From Prionace glauca (Eukaryota > Chordata > Chondrichthyes > Carcharhiniformes > Carcharhinidae): a DNA stretch of 64,000 nucleotides. The position numbers were made by a program, and so were the translations under genes. The notes under the pieces are model-generated. The model made no database searches. It saw only the letters and a list, made by a program, of their open reading frames with translations, and was not told the origin of the DNA. Location: NCBI GenBank assembly GCA_037974335.1, contig CM075760.1:49186469-49250468 (forward strand), read 5' to 3'. Position 1 is the first letter of the stretch, and the number at the start of each line of letters is the position of its first letter. Below, piece by piece: positions 46,495 to 57,134 of this stretch.

Positions 46495-47870
46495 CAAAAT
46501 GTGGAATCAATGTCGATGGAGATAAAGAATAGTAAAGGGAAAAATGTCACTGATGGGTGTAGTCTATAGGCCCCCAATTAATAACTTCGAGGTGGGGCGG
46601 GCTATGAACAAGCAAATAACAGATGCATGTAAAAATGACCAACAATAATCATAGGGGATTTTAACCTCCATATTGATTGGTCAACTCAAGCTGGATGCCG
46701 TGCACTTGAGGATGAGTTCTTAGAATGCTGTCAAGATAGTTTCCTCAAACAGTATGTTACAAAACTTACAAGGGAGTAAGCTATCTTGGATCTGGTCTTG
46801 TGTAATGAGGTAAAATTAATGATCTCCTTGTTAGGGATCCTCTTGGAAGGAGTGATCACAATATGATTGTATTTCTCATACAGATGGAGGGTGAGAAAGC
46901 TATATTCCAAACTAGTGTCCTCTACTTGAACAAGGGGGATACATTATGATAAGGGCGGAGTTGGCTAATGTAGATAGGGAACACGGATTAATTAATGGGA
47001 CAGTTGCGGAACAGTAGGGGATTTTTAAGGAAATTTTACTCAGTACTCAGCAAAAATATATTCCAGTGAAAGAAGAAGGAATGGAAGAAAAGGGATAACC
47101 AGCCATGGATAACTAAGGAAATAAAGGAGAATATCAAATTAAAAACCAATGAATACAGAGTGTCCACAATTACTGGGGAACTAGAAGATTGGGAAAACTT
47201 TAAAAAAACAACAAAGAACTACTAAGAAAGCAAAATAAAAGGAAACATAGATTATGAGAGTAAACTCGCACAAAAGACGAAAATTGATAGTAAAATATTT
47301 ACAAATATATAAAATGGAAAAAAGCGGCTAAAGTAAATGTTGGACTCTTAGAAAGTGAGAAGGGGGATTAATAATGGGAAACGAGGAAATGGCCGTGCCC
47401 TTAAACAAGTTTATTGTGTCGGTCTTCACAGTGGAGGATACAAATAGCACACCAATAATCGATGGACATGGGAGTGAGGACGTTGAAATGATCAATATTA
47501 CTAAAACGGCAGTGCTGGGTAGAGTAATGGGACTAAAGGTAAACAAGTCCCCTGGTCCGGATGGAATGCATCCCGGGGTACAAAAAGAAATGGCAGAAGT
47601 AATAGCAAATACATTCGTTGTATTTTATCAAAATTTGCTGGACTCTGTGGAAGTGCTGATTGGAAAACAGCTAATGTAACGCCACTGTTTAAAACAGGAG
47701 GTCAACCAAAGGCAGGTAACTACAGGGCAGTTAGCTTAACATCTGTGGTTGGGAATATGCTGGAATCGATCATTAATGAAGAAATAGCAAGGCACTTGGA
47801 AAAGAATGGTTCAATTAAGCAGACACAGCGTGGATTCATGAATTCTTTATTAAATGTAAAACACAGCGAG
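46495..47870 (+). mobile_element. CR1-clade LINE with partial endonuclease region
   Basis: This fragment covers the part lost from the others. It begins near the end of the endonuclease (SKGKNVTDGCSL, GVVYRPP-like, then IGDFNLHIDW with the GDFN motif near 46658-46690, and LDLVLCNEVK). It continues through the linker to the first part of the reverse transcriptase (KSPGPDGMHPGVQKEMAEVI, then AGNYRAVSLTSVVGNMLESI) and stops near 47870. It is heavily broken. Confidence 0.85.
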
Positions 47871-48176
47871 ACTATGAAGTGAGTAAAAAAAGTAAACTAT
47901 TCAGCTGGATAAACTTGTGTCATATTTGGAAAAGACAGAGGTATGAAATCAACATAAAGCTCTGAAGAATATTCTCTAAACAGACACATGGCAGGTACTG
48001 ATAATTGGAAGTATTTGAAACGCCTTAACTTCTACCGCTTTCACATCGCATTTTGTAACTCCCTGTTGTCCATCTCAATTGCTCACATATCCACTCAAGA
48101 TCACCCATCTGTAAATTCAGACTGTTCCTTGTTTCGCGGATTATGGTACGTTTGATGCAAGAAACGCGCAGCGTTT

Positions 48177-48249
48177 GGCTCCATAGCTCAGTGGTTAGAG
48201 CACTGGTCTTGTAAACCAGGGGTCGCGAGTTCGATTCTCGCTGGAGCCT
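48177..48249 (+). tRNA. tRNA-Thr (anticodon TGT)
   Basis: A 73-base cloverleaf with 7-bp acceptor GGCTCCA/TGGAGCC, A box TAGCTCAGTGG, anticodon loop CTTGTAA (TGT) on the CTGGT/ACCAG stem, and B box AGTTCGATTCT. All stems pair. It decodes ACA. There is no run of four T within about 30 bases downstream. It lies in a duplicated unit shared with 55951-56023. Confidence 0.93.
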
Positions 48250-48539
48250 GCTTAACTCTTCCTGGAAAATATAGTTTAAAGTACACACAGTAAGTGCAAC
48301 GGAGTTTGAAGTGGATGAAGGCAGCTCATATGAGAGTCGACATTTCCAACGTGACTTTAAAAAGTGATTAGTTATTCCCATGATCATGAAAGTATCAAAA
48401 AGAGGCATGTTTGAAAAAGTAGGTGGTTTTGTTTGTACATAGGAGCGCAGGAAGTTAGTTTGTTAGCAATCAGTTAGAAAGGGAAATGACATTTTGACCT
48501 TTCTTGTCAAAGGAATGGAGTTCAGCAATAAGTCGGTAT

Positions 48540-49375
48540 TACTACAGTTGAGAGGGTTTATTGAGACCGCATGTGGGAAATTCTTCCCAATGCTGGTCTC
48601 CATATTTAAGAAAATATATTCTTGCATTGCAGACAGTGTGGTGAAGGGTCGTTAGTTTGCTCCGTAAGCTCGGGTTTACGCTGTGATGAGGACTTGAGGA
48701 AATTCGGTTGAAATTCTCTTGCGTTTCGAGGAATGAGAGGTGATCTCATAAAAACCTGCTCCATTCTGAATGGGGTCGAGAGGGTGGACGCTGAGAGATT
48801 GTTTCCACTGGGCGGGAATCTAAAACAGCATCAGCAAAAAGAGCGTTTAGGGCAGTCTGGAGCTTGTCCATTCTCCCCGTTTATACATAGGTTTCCTCCC
48901 GGTACCCCGGTTTCCTCCCACAGCTCAAAGATGTGCTGGTTAGGTCGATTGGACTTGGCAAATTGTCCCTAAGTGTCCAAAGGTGTGTAGGTTAGGGTGA
49001 TTAGCAGGATGGGTGTGTGGGGCTGCGGGAATGGGACCTTGATGGGTCTCAGTCGGATAGTCGTTGCAGAGTCAGACGGGCCGTATGGCCTCTTACAGCA
49101 GTGCAGTGGTTCTATGAGATCAGAGGAATTTACTTCACACAAAGTGCTGCGCATCTTTGAAACTCTCCCCCAAAGAGGGTTGTCGCTGCTCCTCCATTGA
49201 ACACGTTTCAGACTGTGATGGAAAAAAAAAATACGGTCTGTCTGGGAATTGAGGGATATAGGGAACTAGTGGGAAAATGGAACTGAAGCCCAAGGTCGGA
49301 TATGATGGCATTGAATGGTAGAACAGGTTCGATAGGCCGAGTGATCCATTCCTGCTTCTATTTATTGTGTTCATG
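48540..49375 (+). mobile_element. old CR1-type LINE fragment split by a SINE
   Basis: The left part (48540-48835) has 'gagggtttattgagaccgca', 'ggaatgagaggtgatctcat' and 'gacgctgagagattgtttcc'. The right part (49128-49375) has 'ttgaacacgtttcagactgt' and the 3' UTR 'taggccgagtgatccattcc'. The SINE at 48838-49120 sits between them, so it inserted into the LINE remnant. Confidence 0.7.
48838..49120 (+). repeat. tRNA-derived SINE inside a LINE remnant
   Basis: It has the body 'tttcctcccacagctcaaag', 'atgtgctggttaggtcgatt' and 'taggttagggtgattagcag', and the 3' end 'cgggccgtatggcctcttac' and 'cagtggttctatgaga'. The tRNA-like head is missing. Confidence 0.8.
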
Positions 49376-49429
49376 TGTATGAGAAAAACAGTAATTCATG
49401 TTTTTAATAAAAATAGATTGCTCCAAAAG

Positions 49430-49980
49430 TTCTCAGCAGGTTGGGAAGTCTTGTTGAAGTTGTACAAGACATTTTAAGGGCACATTCGTAAAACCGTGTG
49501 CAAATTCTGGTTATCCTATTATAGAAAATGTGCAGAAAAGATTTATTAGGATTTATTAGTACTTGACGGATTGAGTTATAAGGAGGGACTTTTATTTTCT
49601 CTGGAGGGTAGGAGGCTGAGGAGTGACCTTATAGAGGTCTATAAAATAATGAGGGACATAGACAAGGTCAATATCTCTTCCCAAAGGTAGGGGAGTATAA
49701 AGCTATAGGGCTTAGATTTAAGGTGAGAGGGGAGAAATCCAAAAGTGTCCAGGTGGGATTTTTTTTACTTCATACTGAAAATTCCAGGGGTAGTAGTGGA
49801 TGCGGGTACAATTTTATCTTTACAAAAACATGTAGATAATTGCATGAGTACGATAGAAAAAGAAAAATATGGGCCAAATGCGGGCAATTGGGATTAGTTT
49901 AGGGGTTTAAAAAAGGATGGCATGGACAAATTGGGCCGAATGGCCTGTTTCCATGTTGTTAACCTCTATGCCTCAATGAG
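49430..49980 (+). mobile_element. old CR1-clade LINE fragment
   Basis: Decayed C-terminal ORF2 text ('gttgaagttgtacaagacat', 'tatagaggtctataaaataa') is followed by the 3' UTR ('ttgggccgaatggcctgttt') and the end 'aacctctatgcctcaat'. Confidence 0.75.
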
Positions 49981-51060
49981 CAGGTCTGGAAGCAAACATG
50001 AAGAGAAAAACAGAGTTAAGTTTCAGAATCCAATATATTGTTATTCAAAACAGTAACAATTATAACAATTTGCACAACATCTAGACAGAGAATTGAATTC
50101 AATCCAGGCAACGAATGTCCTGAATTTAAACTATTGCTGTATTGCTGTAGTAAAATTATTCAGGAAAGTTAGCTGTTATTTGAAAGGCTGGAGGCTTGAT
50201 CGCACCGTGAGCCACACAGTTTTCCTCTATTCCTGCTTCTACTTATATTCTCAACATAGACACACTGTGTGTCCTTCTGCAACAAAGAAACATCGTTCAA
50301 GCTTTGCTGGTCACACTGTTATTCAATAAGTTGACATGCAAATAGATCTATAAATATTCTTTTCAAATAATACAAGAGCTATTAGATTATGCTTTGGGAT
50401 GTTTTCAAACTATTAGAAACACTGTGTTCACAGTAACTGATAGAAGTTGTTGATGTGATTGCAGATATAGAACTGGAACCCACCATCACACCGAATGAAT
50501 CCACCATCAGTTTAAGTGTTGATCAGTGAAAATGCCAATTATCCTCTGTGATATACGGATACCAAATCAGTAAGCAATAGCCAATCAAAATAGGAACCAG
50601 AATCAGTCAATCTTTCTCTCTACTTTCAAACATGTTGTTATTTTCTGTACCATTTGCCAGTGAGGTGAATGAAAAAGTGACCACAGTTTGTGATGTAAAA
50701 ATGTGCTCACTCCTTCTGGGAACAAAATCACATTGATGCACAGAGCAACACACACACACACAGACACAAAGACGGACAGAGACTTGAGGAGATGAAAACA
50801 TCCAAAAATCAAGGATGTCAACAACTGGTTTCAGTCTTGTTCAATTTCTGGCTGGAGTTTAGCAAGTTATCGCTGATGAGCATTAATGAAGGAATCTGAA
50901 AGTGAAACAGGAACAAACAAACTGGAATATTTGGAAGGATTTGATTGCATTGAACGAAGAATTAATTCTGCAGTCACCTAAAGGAATGAATGCTGAGCAG
51001 AGCAGTGGGTGAGGTTCAAATCTTCGTGAGAAAACATCAGTTTCAAATCCACTTTCACTG
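49980..51060. other. unassigned sequence
   Basis: No gene or RNA is seen. An (AC)n stretch lies at 50748-50764. Confidence 0.4.
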
Positions 51061-51440
51061 CTATTTTGATTGCAGGTCAGGAAGTGAAGCTTTATTGCTC
51101 TCCTCCAATCCGTGATAATAAATATCAATTATTTCCCGGCAGCAGGCACAAATCGCAATCTCGCCTTGTGTTCTGTCCTTTCTCAGGTAAAGACTCGCAG
51201 CAAATTCAACAGGAAGCCATATTCTCCCATCTGAGGAGCAGACGAGGTTAAGGACAGTTTAAATGGAGCCGGCCCTTCACTGCAGCTCATTGTGTTTCTG
51301 ACTGGAGATGATTTTTGTTTGCTGCACATTCCAGGATCATCTGATTCGGTGACGATTTCTTCATCGCCCATCCCAACTCCACTGATTTTAACATGTTTCA
51401 GTGTCAATGCAGTGAGATGACAGTATTATCACGTATCCTT
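51061..51440. repeat. 5' flank unit of tRNA-Leu, copy 1
   Basis: This matches 58010-58398 nearly base for base by eye: 'gaagctttattgctctcctc', 'ataaatatcaattatttccc', 'ttgtgttctgtcctttctca', 'cctggatcatctgattcgg'-like text. A shorter third copy is at 58800-59035. It is a duplicated spacer that travels with a Leu tRNA. A tRNA-like remnant (tttcactgctattttgattg) lies at its left end. Confidence 0.8.
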
Positions 51441-51444
51441 GTGT

Positions 51445-51526
51445 GGTAGTGTGGCCGAGCGGTCTAAGGCGCTGGATTTAAACTCCAGTCTCTCTAGAGG
51501 CGTGGATTCAAATCCCCCAACTTCCA
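51445..51526 (+). pseudogene. tRNA-Leu pseudogene (anticodon TAA)
   Basis: It resembles the Leu-TAG gene at 58399-58480, with A box TGGCCGAGCGG intact and anticodon loop TTTAAAC (TAA). The T arm (GTGGATTCAAATCCC) and the 3' acceptor strand (CAACTTCC against GGTAGTG) no longer pair well, so it is probably not functional. Confidence 0.8.
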
Positions 51527-51754
51527 GCGAGCAGTATAACGCAGGGGTGTGTGTGGTCTCGTTATTATTTTGACAAACACCCTTGCAAGAACGGGATATT
51601 GCGCTTGACTCATCGATCGACAGTTCCGACGCGCCATTGCAAAAATGAAATCTCACCGACCTCCTCAGAATGCATACAGGGACAATGTTAGAGGCCCTTC
51701 CTTCTCCAGCACGTCCCCAGAGTGGAGAAACTACAGTGTCTTCTTGGGAACCTT

Positions 51755-52330
51755 CAGCATGCAATTGATGAAGACAAATATCTCGCGAAGGCTATCTCCA
51801 CACCCACCTACTTGCCTTCAAAACACAGTTCAACCTCAAACAGACCATTGTTCGCAGAAAACTACCCAGCCTGCAGGAGAACAGCGACAATGACACCACA
51901 CACCACCGCCACGGCAACCTCTGCAAGATGTGTTGGATCATCGAAATGGATGTCATCATCAAACGTGAGAACAAAATCCACCAGGTAGACCATATATACA
52001 CATGTAACTGAGCCACCGTGGTCTACCTCATCCATTGCTTGAAAGGATATTCCGTATCATGTTATATCGCCCAGACCATGCAGATACTCCAACAGATGAA
52101 TGGACACCGCTTCACAGCCGACAAGGCTATTCCATTCCTGTCGGGGAACACTTAAGCAGTGAAGGGCATTCACCCACCGATCTTCGGGTAAGCTTTCTCC
52201 AAGGCGGCCTTCAAGACACACCACAACACAGAATCGCTGAACAGATCTGATAGCCAAATTCAAAATACACAGAACGGCTTCAACCGGGATTTTGCGTTCA
52301 TGAAACACGACTTGTAACCCCCACCTTTTG
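51755..52330 (+). mobile_element. Penelope-like element remnant, C-terminal region
   Basis: Pieces of a Penelope-type protein tail can be read: a Cys-rich stretch (HRHGNLCKMCWIIE near 51915-51960), VDHIYTCN and VVYLIHC, which correspond to the approach to a GIY-YIG endonuclease, then EGHSPTDLRVSFLQGGLQDT near 52160-52220. The order matches the C-terminal end of Penelope-like polyproteins as I remember them. The copy is broken and only the last third is present. The nearest flanks are tRNA genes. Confidence 0.65.
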
Positions 52331-52589
52331 GCCTGGGCTTGCAAAATCCTAGTAAGTGTCCAGGCTTGAGACAATACACACTGCTTTAACCTGTCCTTAT
52401 CCCCCTCTCCACTTAATCTCACAGTTGCTGCTTCTGAGTGAAAACTGCCTCTTCTTCACTGGAGGTAGGAAAGTTACTGCTGAATTCAATGAAAGTGTTT
52501 TCTTGTCACTGAGCACAAGATTTGGACCCAGATCTGCGAGGTATTTGTGTCAGTAGAAGGAATAAAGTTTTCCCTATTAACAGTCAGAT

Positions 52590-52745
52590 TTTAACATCAG
52601 CATTTTATATCATCTGCGCTTTGTAGCCTATCGCTCTCTCTCTTTTTTGTTCTTTTCATGTGACATTTCCAATTCAGACGTTAAAGAGGATATTGATTCC
52701 GAGAGAAGTGGAAGTAACACAGGATTGTTGTACAACAATAAATCT
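52590..52745. repeat. spacer unit of tRNA-Glu, copy 1
   Basis: 'ctttgtagcctatcgctctc', 'tgacatttccaattcagacg' and 'gaagtaacacaggattgttg' recur at 56985-57130 and 60020-60175, each time directly 3' of a Glu tRNA on the - strand. Confidence 0.8.
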
Positions 52746-52748
52746 ACT

Positions 52749-52820
52749 TTCCCTAACCGGGAATCGAACCCGGGCCGCAGCGGTGCGAGCGCCGAATCCT
52801 AACCACTAGACCACCAGGGA
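52749..52820 (-). tRNA. tRNA-Glu body with anticodon CGC
   Basis: The body is that of tRNA-Glu (A box TGGTCTAGTGG, B box GGTTCGATTCC, acceptor TCCCTGG). The anticodon loop reads CTCGCAC, so positions 34-36 are CGC instead of the CTC of the copies at 57135 and 60179. CGC would read the Ala codon GCG. The anticodon stem CGGCG/CGCTG still pairs with one G-U. The AlaRS identity pair G3-U70 is absent (C3-G70 here). It may be a pseudogene, a neutral change or an anticodon-shifted tRNA. Confidence 0.85.
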
Positions 52821-53329
52821 AGCTGATACAATTTTTTTTTAAAGATGAACTTATCCATGAACCAATTGCTATTTATTTTACTTCAGACTGTTTAATTCAC
52901 CAAATACAAGTTTATCCTTCACATTGCTGTGTTTAGATCACACACAAGTGACAGTTTGAGCCAATGAAAGCAGTGATTCCTGTTAGCTGGAACAGGAAAT
53001 GGACAGTGAGGTGAAATGGCCCCGCAAGCTGCTCATGTGGCGCTTTCAATTTCCAAATCCCACCAAACCCATCACTGTGGTTCCTGTGAAACTTGGAAGG
53101 TAACACACAGCAGGTTTTCAACACGGAGGGTAACGGGGACAAGTCATTTACCAAACTGGGAAGCAGGGAAAGCCAAAGGATGATACACGGCATTGAGAGG
53201 AGATGGAGTTTACAGATAACAGTACAAAGAAACACAGATATCTTATCTTCCTGATCCAGTTACTGATGACAAGAATGTACACAGTGAGAATTATCCACTG
53301 TCACACTCTCCTTCCAGCCTTGAGCTCGG

Positions 53330-53430
53330 AGTTAAGTTTTGAAGTGTTTGAATTCTTTCTCCAGTAATTCAGGGTTTTGTTGAGACCACATTTGGAACAG
53401 TCTGTGCAGTTTGGATCCCCGCATTTTGGA
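53330..53430 (+). mobile_element. LINE fragment (C-terminal text)
   Basis: 'cagggttttgttgagaccac' and 'cagtctgtgcagtttggatc' match the CR1 C-terminal block at nucleotide level. It is cut by an R3-family repeat at 53440. Confidence 0.6.
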
Positions 53431-53439
53431 CAGAATGAA

Positions 53440-53545
53440 AGCAAAACCTGAGGATGCTGGAATCTGAATCAAAAACAGAAAATGCTGGAAAATCTCAACA
53501 GCTTTAATGGGAAACAATAGGTAGCACTGAAAAACTGAAACATTG
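53440..53545 (+). repeat. interspersed repeat, family R3
   Basis: 'aacctgaggatgctggaatc', 'agaaaatgctggaaaatctc' and 'aacagctttaatgg' give the usual order. It splits a LINE fragment. Confidence 0.65.
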
Positions 53546-53559
53546 TTTCTCCTGATCCG

Positions 53560-53830
53560 GGAATCTGAAACACGGGGGCACAATCTCAGGATAAGGTGCT
53601 GATGATTGAGGGCTGAGATGAGGAGAAATTGCTTCACTCAAAGGCTGGTGAATCTTGGGAATTCTCTACTCCAGAGGGTTCTGATGCTCCATCATTGAAC
53701 ACATTTCAGTTTGTGTTAGACAGATTTATGATCATTCCAGGAATGAATGGAAACAAGGATATGGAATTGGAACAAATGCTCAGCCACATGTTCATGTTTC
53801 GATTGCACTTTTTTCAAAATTTAGTGGTGT
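53560..53830 (+). mobile_element. LINE 3' fragment, duplicated copy 1
   Basis: 'cacaatctcaggataaggtg', 'attgcttcactcaaaggctg' and 'gttagacagatttatgatca' match 60310-60530 almost exactly. Both copies sit between a Glu and an Asn tRNA, so the whole block was duplicated. Confidence 0.75.
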
Positions 53831-54013
53831 AATGGAACATATAATGTTTTATGTGATGTGTTAGAAATCAATCGTCATTAAATAATGTTGGTAACACCAG
53901 ATAACAGTACAGCCGGGAACAATTGACAGCTATTTTGTATTGGCACCAACGGACCCATTGCCAACAGGCAACTGTTTGCTGTGAATGCTGATGGTGAGAA
54001 AATAGTAAAATTC

Positions 54014-54088
54014 CGTCCCTGTGTGGTTTCAAACCATCAACCTTTACGGTTAACAGCCGAACGCGCTGACCAATTGCACCACAGAGAT
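54014..54088 (-). pseudogene. tRNA-Asn pseudogene (anticodon GTT)
   Basis: An Asn-type body with anticodon GTT, but with one extra base after the anticodon stem (CCGTAAAGG for CCGAAAGG), a changed B box (GGTTTGAAACC) and an A-C mismatch at the end of the acceptor. A TTTT terminator follows at once. Probably non-functional. Confidence 0.78.
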
Positions 54089-54089
54089 A

Positions 54090-54300
54090 GTCGGTATTAA
54101 GTAAATTCTAAACTAGTGTGTCAGTGATCACAATTCTATTTCTGAAAACCTGTTCCAGAACTGCAGTATGACGGCACTGTTTACAATTCTATACAAGTCT
54201 CTTTAGTTCCGTTGATCCCGCAGCACTGCTGTAGTGTATTGGTTATTCCCTTTCTCCTATGAATGGGAAGGTAAAATAAATCCACGTCTCTTACCACAGA
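54090..54300. repeat. 5' flank unit of tRNA-Asn, copy 1
   Basis: 'attctaaactagtgtgtcag', 'aaaacctgttccagaactgc' and 'tatacaagtctctttagttc' recur at 62700-62900, in front of the Asn tRNA at 62615-62688. Confidence 0.82.
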
Positions 54301-54469
54301 GAGGAATTCAACGGGAGGCAAAGGGAACTGATCAGCATTTTTATTATGGGATTGAAACATTCAGGCACATAAATTCTGTCCGTTTCAGGAAAGTCCAGTA
54401 GATCCGCACTGAGTCTCGATTCCCTCATCTGTCTGATTGGTTTCTCCTGTTTCTTAGTGATGAAAAACG

Positions 54470-54825
54470 ATTTTAAAATATATTCTTCCGTGAAATGTGT
54501 GCCATTTCCTCTAGTTCACTTACAGTATCACTTGTCTTTTTGAGCACATACTACTATCAGATATTTCAGACGGTGATTAACCATATTAATCTGCACCTAC
54601 AAACCCATTAAATCTGTTGTAGACTGAATAAGATGCGGATAAATGCTCGGTGTCAAAATCGACTTCCCTGTCTTTTCGTCAAAATAACGTGTTTATAATT
54701 TCACAGAAAATATTTGAGGGTGATATCAGATCAACGATAACATGTGTTTAACATCGAAGTTCGGTCCATGTTGAGCAACAAACTGAAATCAAACAGTTTT
54801 CCCTTCCACCACACGAGAAAGCTTA
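54470..54825. repeat. 3' flank unit of tRNA-Val, copy 1
   Basis: 'ccgtgaaatgtgtgccattt', 'aaacccattaaatctgttgt' and 'gcggataaatgctcggtgtc' recur at 59225-59490. Confidence 0.78.
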
Positions 54826-54830
54826 ATAAT

Positions 54831-54903
54831 TGTTTCTGCCTGGTTTCGAACCGGGGACCTTCTGTGTGTTAAATGAACGTGATAACCACTACACTACAGA
54901 AAC
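54831..54903 (-). pseudogene. tRNA-Val pseudogene (anticodon AAC)
   Basis: A Val-type body (GTTTCTGTAGTGTAGTGG, B box GGTTCGAAACC) with anticodon loop TTAACAC. The anticodon stem TTCAT/ACAGA has two mismatches and the T stem one. It is likely decayed, in contrast to the intact Val copy at 59695-59767. Confidence 0.75.
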
Positions 54904-55157
54904 AGCTGGCAGTGCACTATAGCGAATCTGCGTATCTGCAGTGTTCAACTAGGCCATGTTGCTGCAGGTTCCGATGGTTAGACTGAGAGCCCATGTCACT
55001 GAATTCAGGGAGATAACCGTTATTTCAATCTGATTGTACAACTTATCCCCAACCTCAAAACTTTCATCTGGCAAATATCTAAGGGAGCAATGATTTCTAC
55101 CCATTCATTAATGCATCATTTTCATCTTTCTTCGAATAATCCCAATCAATTGTCTTC

Positions 55158-55300
55158 AGTTATAAAAGCAAATTACTGCGGATGGGAAAAGAGGAAATGC
55201 TCCAAAATCTCCCAATGTCTGACAGCACTTGTAAGGAGTGAAAAGGGCGGACGTTTCGAGTCCAGATGACACTTTATCAAACGGAGTTACTCCGATCGAG
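55158..55300 (+). repeat. interspersed repeat, family R3
   Basis: 'aaattactgcggatgggaaa', 'gctccaaaatctcccaatgt' and 'gacgtttcgagtccagatga' give the usual order. Confidence 0.65.
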
Positions 55301-55535
55301 AAGACAGACAGGAACACAGACTGAATGGCTGTTTGCCGATATAAGCTGCAGAATTGCCAACATTGAGACTGCAATCCCTGCCCAGAGGATGGATGGGGAA
55401 TTTCTAACTGAGCTACAAATCCTGTCATTTTCGCTTCCAGTCATTTCTCATCGTGACTTATTTTTGTTGAAAATTATTGGAAATAAAGCAATGGGCACAG
55501 AGATGGTCAATTCATTACAAATCTTTCACATCAGC

Positions 55536-55602
55536 ATCACTGAAGGTCCAGTGATCAGGATCGACGCCGTGACGCGGTTTCGATTCCCAGTCACGGAGTG
55601 AA
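55536..55602 (+). pseudogene. tRNA-like remnant (Glu-like)
   Basis: 'aggtccagtgatcaggatcg' resembles a Glu A-box region and 'tttcgattcccagtcacgga' a Glu B box and acceptor. The middle is too changed for a cloverleaf. The identity is uncertain. Confidence 0.4.
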
Positions 55603-55614
55603 TCATTTTTTGTT

Positions 55615-55945
55615 CAATTCTTTATTTAATGAAAACCCGCCCCACAGCGTCTGTGAAGGGAACAACATCTAAATCTTCCAGCTGGATGAACTGGCATCGG
55701 AGCTGGAGAAGTCAGAGGTGTAACACTAACGAAAAACTCTGAAGAACATACAAGTCAGATACACAACATACATGTCAAATACACACACAGCACACATGTC
55801 AAATCATGTCACTTTCAAGTTGCGGCTTTTAACTTTCTGCTCTCCACCTCAGACATTTCCACATTCATCAAAAATCCCCCACCTCAAACCCCATCCTGCT
55901 CCTCAATCCACTGATAATGCTATTCGTACCGCAAGGTGGCGATAG
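55615..55945. repeat. 5' flank unit of tRNA-Thr, copy 2
   Basis: 'caattctttatttaatgaaa', 'ttccagctggatgaactggc' and 'aaaaactctgaagaacatac' match the flank at 47840-48000 ('gaattctttattaaatgtaa', 'ttcagctggataaacttgtg'), so the Thr tRNA was duplicated with its 5' flank. Confidence 0.72.
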
Positions 55946-55950
55946 CATTT

Positions 55951-56023
55951 GGCTCCATAGCTCAGTGGTTAGAGCAGTGGTCTAGTAAACCAGGGGTCGC
56001 GAGTTCAATTCTCGCTGGAGCCT
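55951..56023 (+). tRNA. tRNA-Thr (anticodon AGT) on a Thr-TGT body
   Basis: It matches the Thr-TGT gene at 48177-48249 except for the anticodon loop CTAGTAA (AGT instead of TGT), one anticodon-stem change that makes a G-G mismatch at the outer pair, and B box AGTTCAATTCT. It stays a Thr tRNA (reading ACU and, with inosine, ACC) but is an isoacceptor switch. The changes lower the chance of activity. Confidence 0.82.
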
Positions 56024-56279
56024 CCACACAAAGTTTAGTTACAATAAACCGTAGGAAAAAGGCAGGTAGAGTGGGAGGTGGAGCAGAGTGCTCTCCTGAG
56101 TGTAGGGGCAGATCGGGTGCAACTTTGGAAAGTAAACCGATTTTCTTCTTCGTGAAAAAATATAGAAAGACCAGAACCTATTTGAGGAGCTGAAAAATAT
56201 AAATGTTGATATTAAGAATAGAATAGATGTATTTACACAAGGAATACACATGTAGGTGCAGCAGTTAATTGGAAGGAAA

Positions 56280-56870
56280 TTACATTATGTTCTTACTGGC
56301 GGCAGACAGGAGTTTAAAAATAACGAGGTTTTTCTCCTGTTACACAGGGTTTTGTTGAAGTCAGGTTGAATATTCTGCACAGATGTGACAGTCACATTTA
56401 AAAATGTTTATGCTTTGCATTAGAAACGGTAAGGAGAAGGTTCACCAGATTGCTCCCTGGGGTCAGTGAGTTGTCCTATGATGAAATGTCTGTAGTTTAG
56501 AAGAATATGAGGTGATCTCTTTGAACCTACACAGTTCTGATTCGGTTTGATGGAAGAAGGCTGAGAGATTTTCTTTTTTCTGCTGTTCGGGAATCTGACC
56601 CAATGCGGCACAGATTATCATTTAGGGCTAAGATAAGCAGAAATTGCTTCACTCAAAGGGTGAGAATCTTTGGCATTCTCTGTACCTGACAGTGATGTAT
56701 GTCCCATCATCAAGCACATATAAAGTTGGGATAAACAGGTTTCTGATTTCTTGGAGAATTCAGGGATATGGGGAGTTGCTGGAAAAACTAAGTTATATCC
56801 AAAGATCAGCCATGATGATATTGAATGGTGGAAATCTCGATGGGCCGAGTGGTCTGCTTCTCCTCCTGTG
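56280..56870 (+). mobile_element. old LINE fragment, C-terminal region and 3' UTR
   Basis: 'acacagggttttgttgaagt', 'gaatatgaggtgatctcttt', 'gcttcactcaaagggtgaga' and 'cgatgggccgagtggtctgc' give the order seen in the other CR1-type remnants. It is broken. Confidence 0.68.
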
Positions 56871-56889
56871 ATTCATGTTAGAATAAAAA

Positions 56890-57130
56890 CATTTAAAAGC
56901 GTTTGTCTCGCAAATATCTAAGGGAGCAATGATTTCTACCCATTCATTAATGCATCATTTTCATCTTTCTTCCAAAAATCATCCGCATTTTGTAGCCTGT
57001 CGCTCCCTTTTTCCTTTGTTCTTTAAATGTAACATTTCCAATTCAGATACTAAAGAGGAAATCTCCCTGATAGTGACTCCAACAGAACTGGTGCAGACCG
57101 GGAAGTAACACAGGATTGTTGCAATAAATC
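56890..57130. repeat. spacer unit of tRNA-Glu, copy 2
   Basis: 'atttctacccattcattaat' and 'gcatcattttcatctttctt' recur at 55090-55135 and 59950-59995. They are followed by the same Glu-flank text as at 52590. Confidence 0.8.
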
Positions 57131-57134
57131 TACA

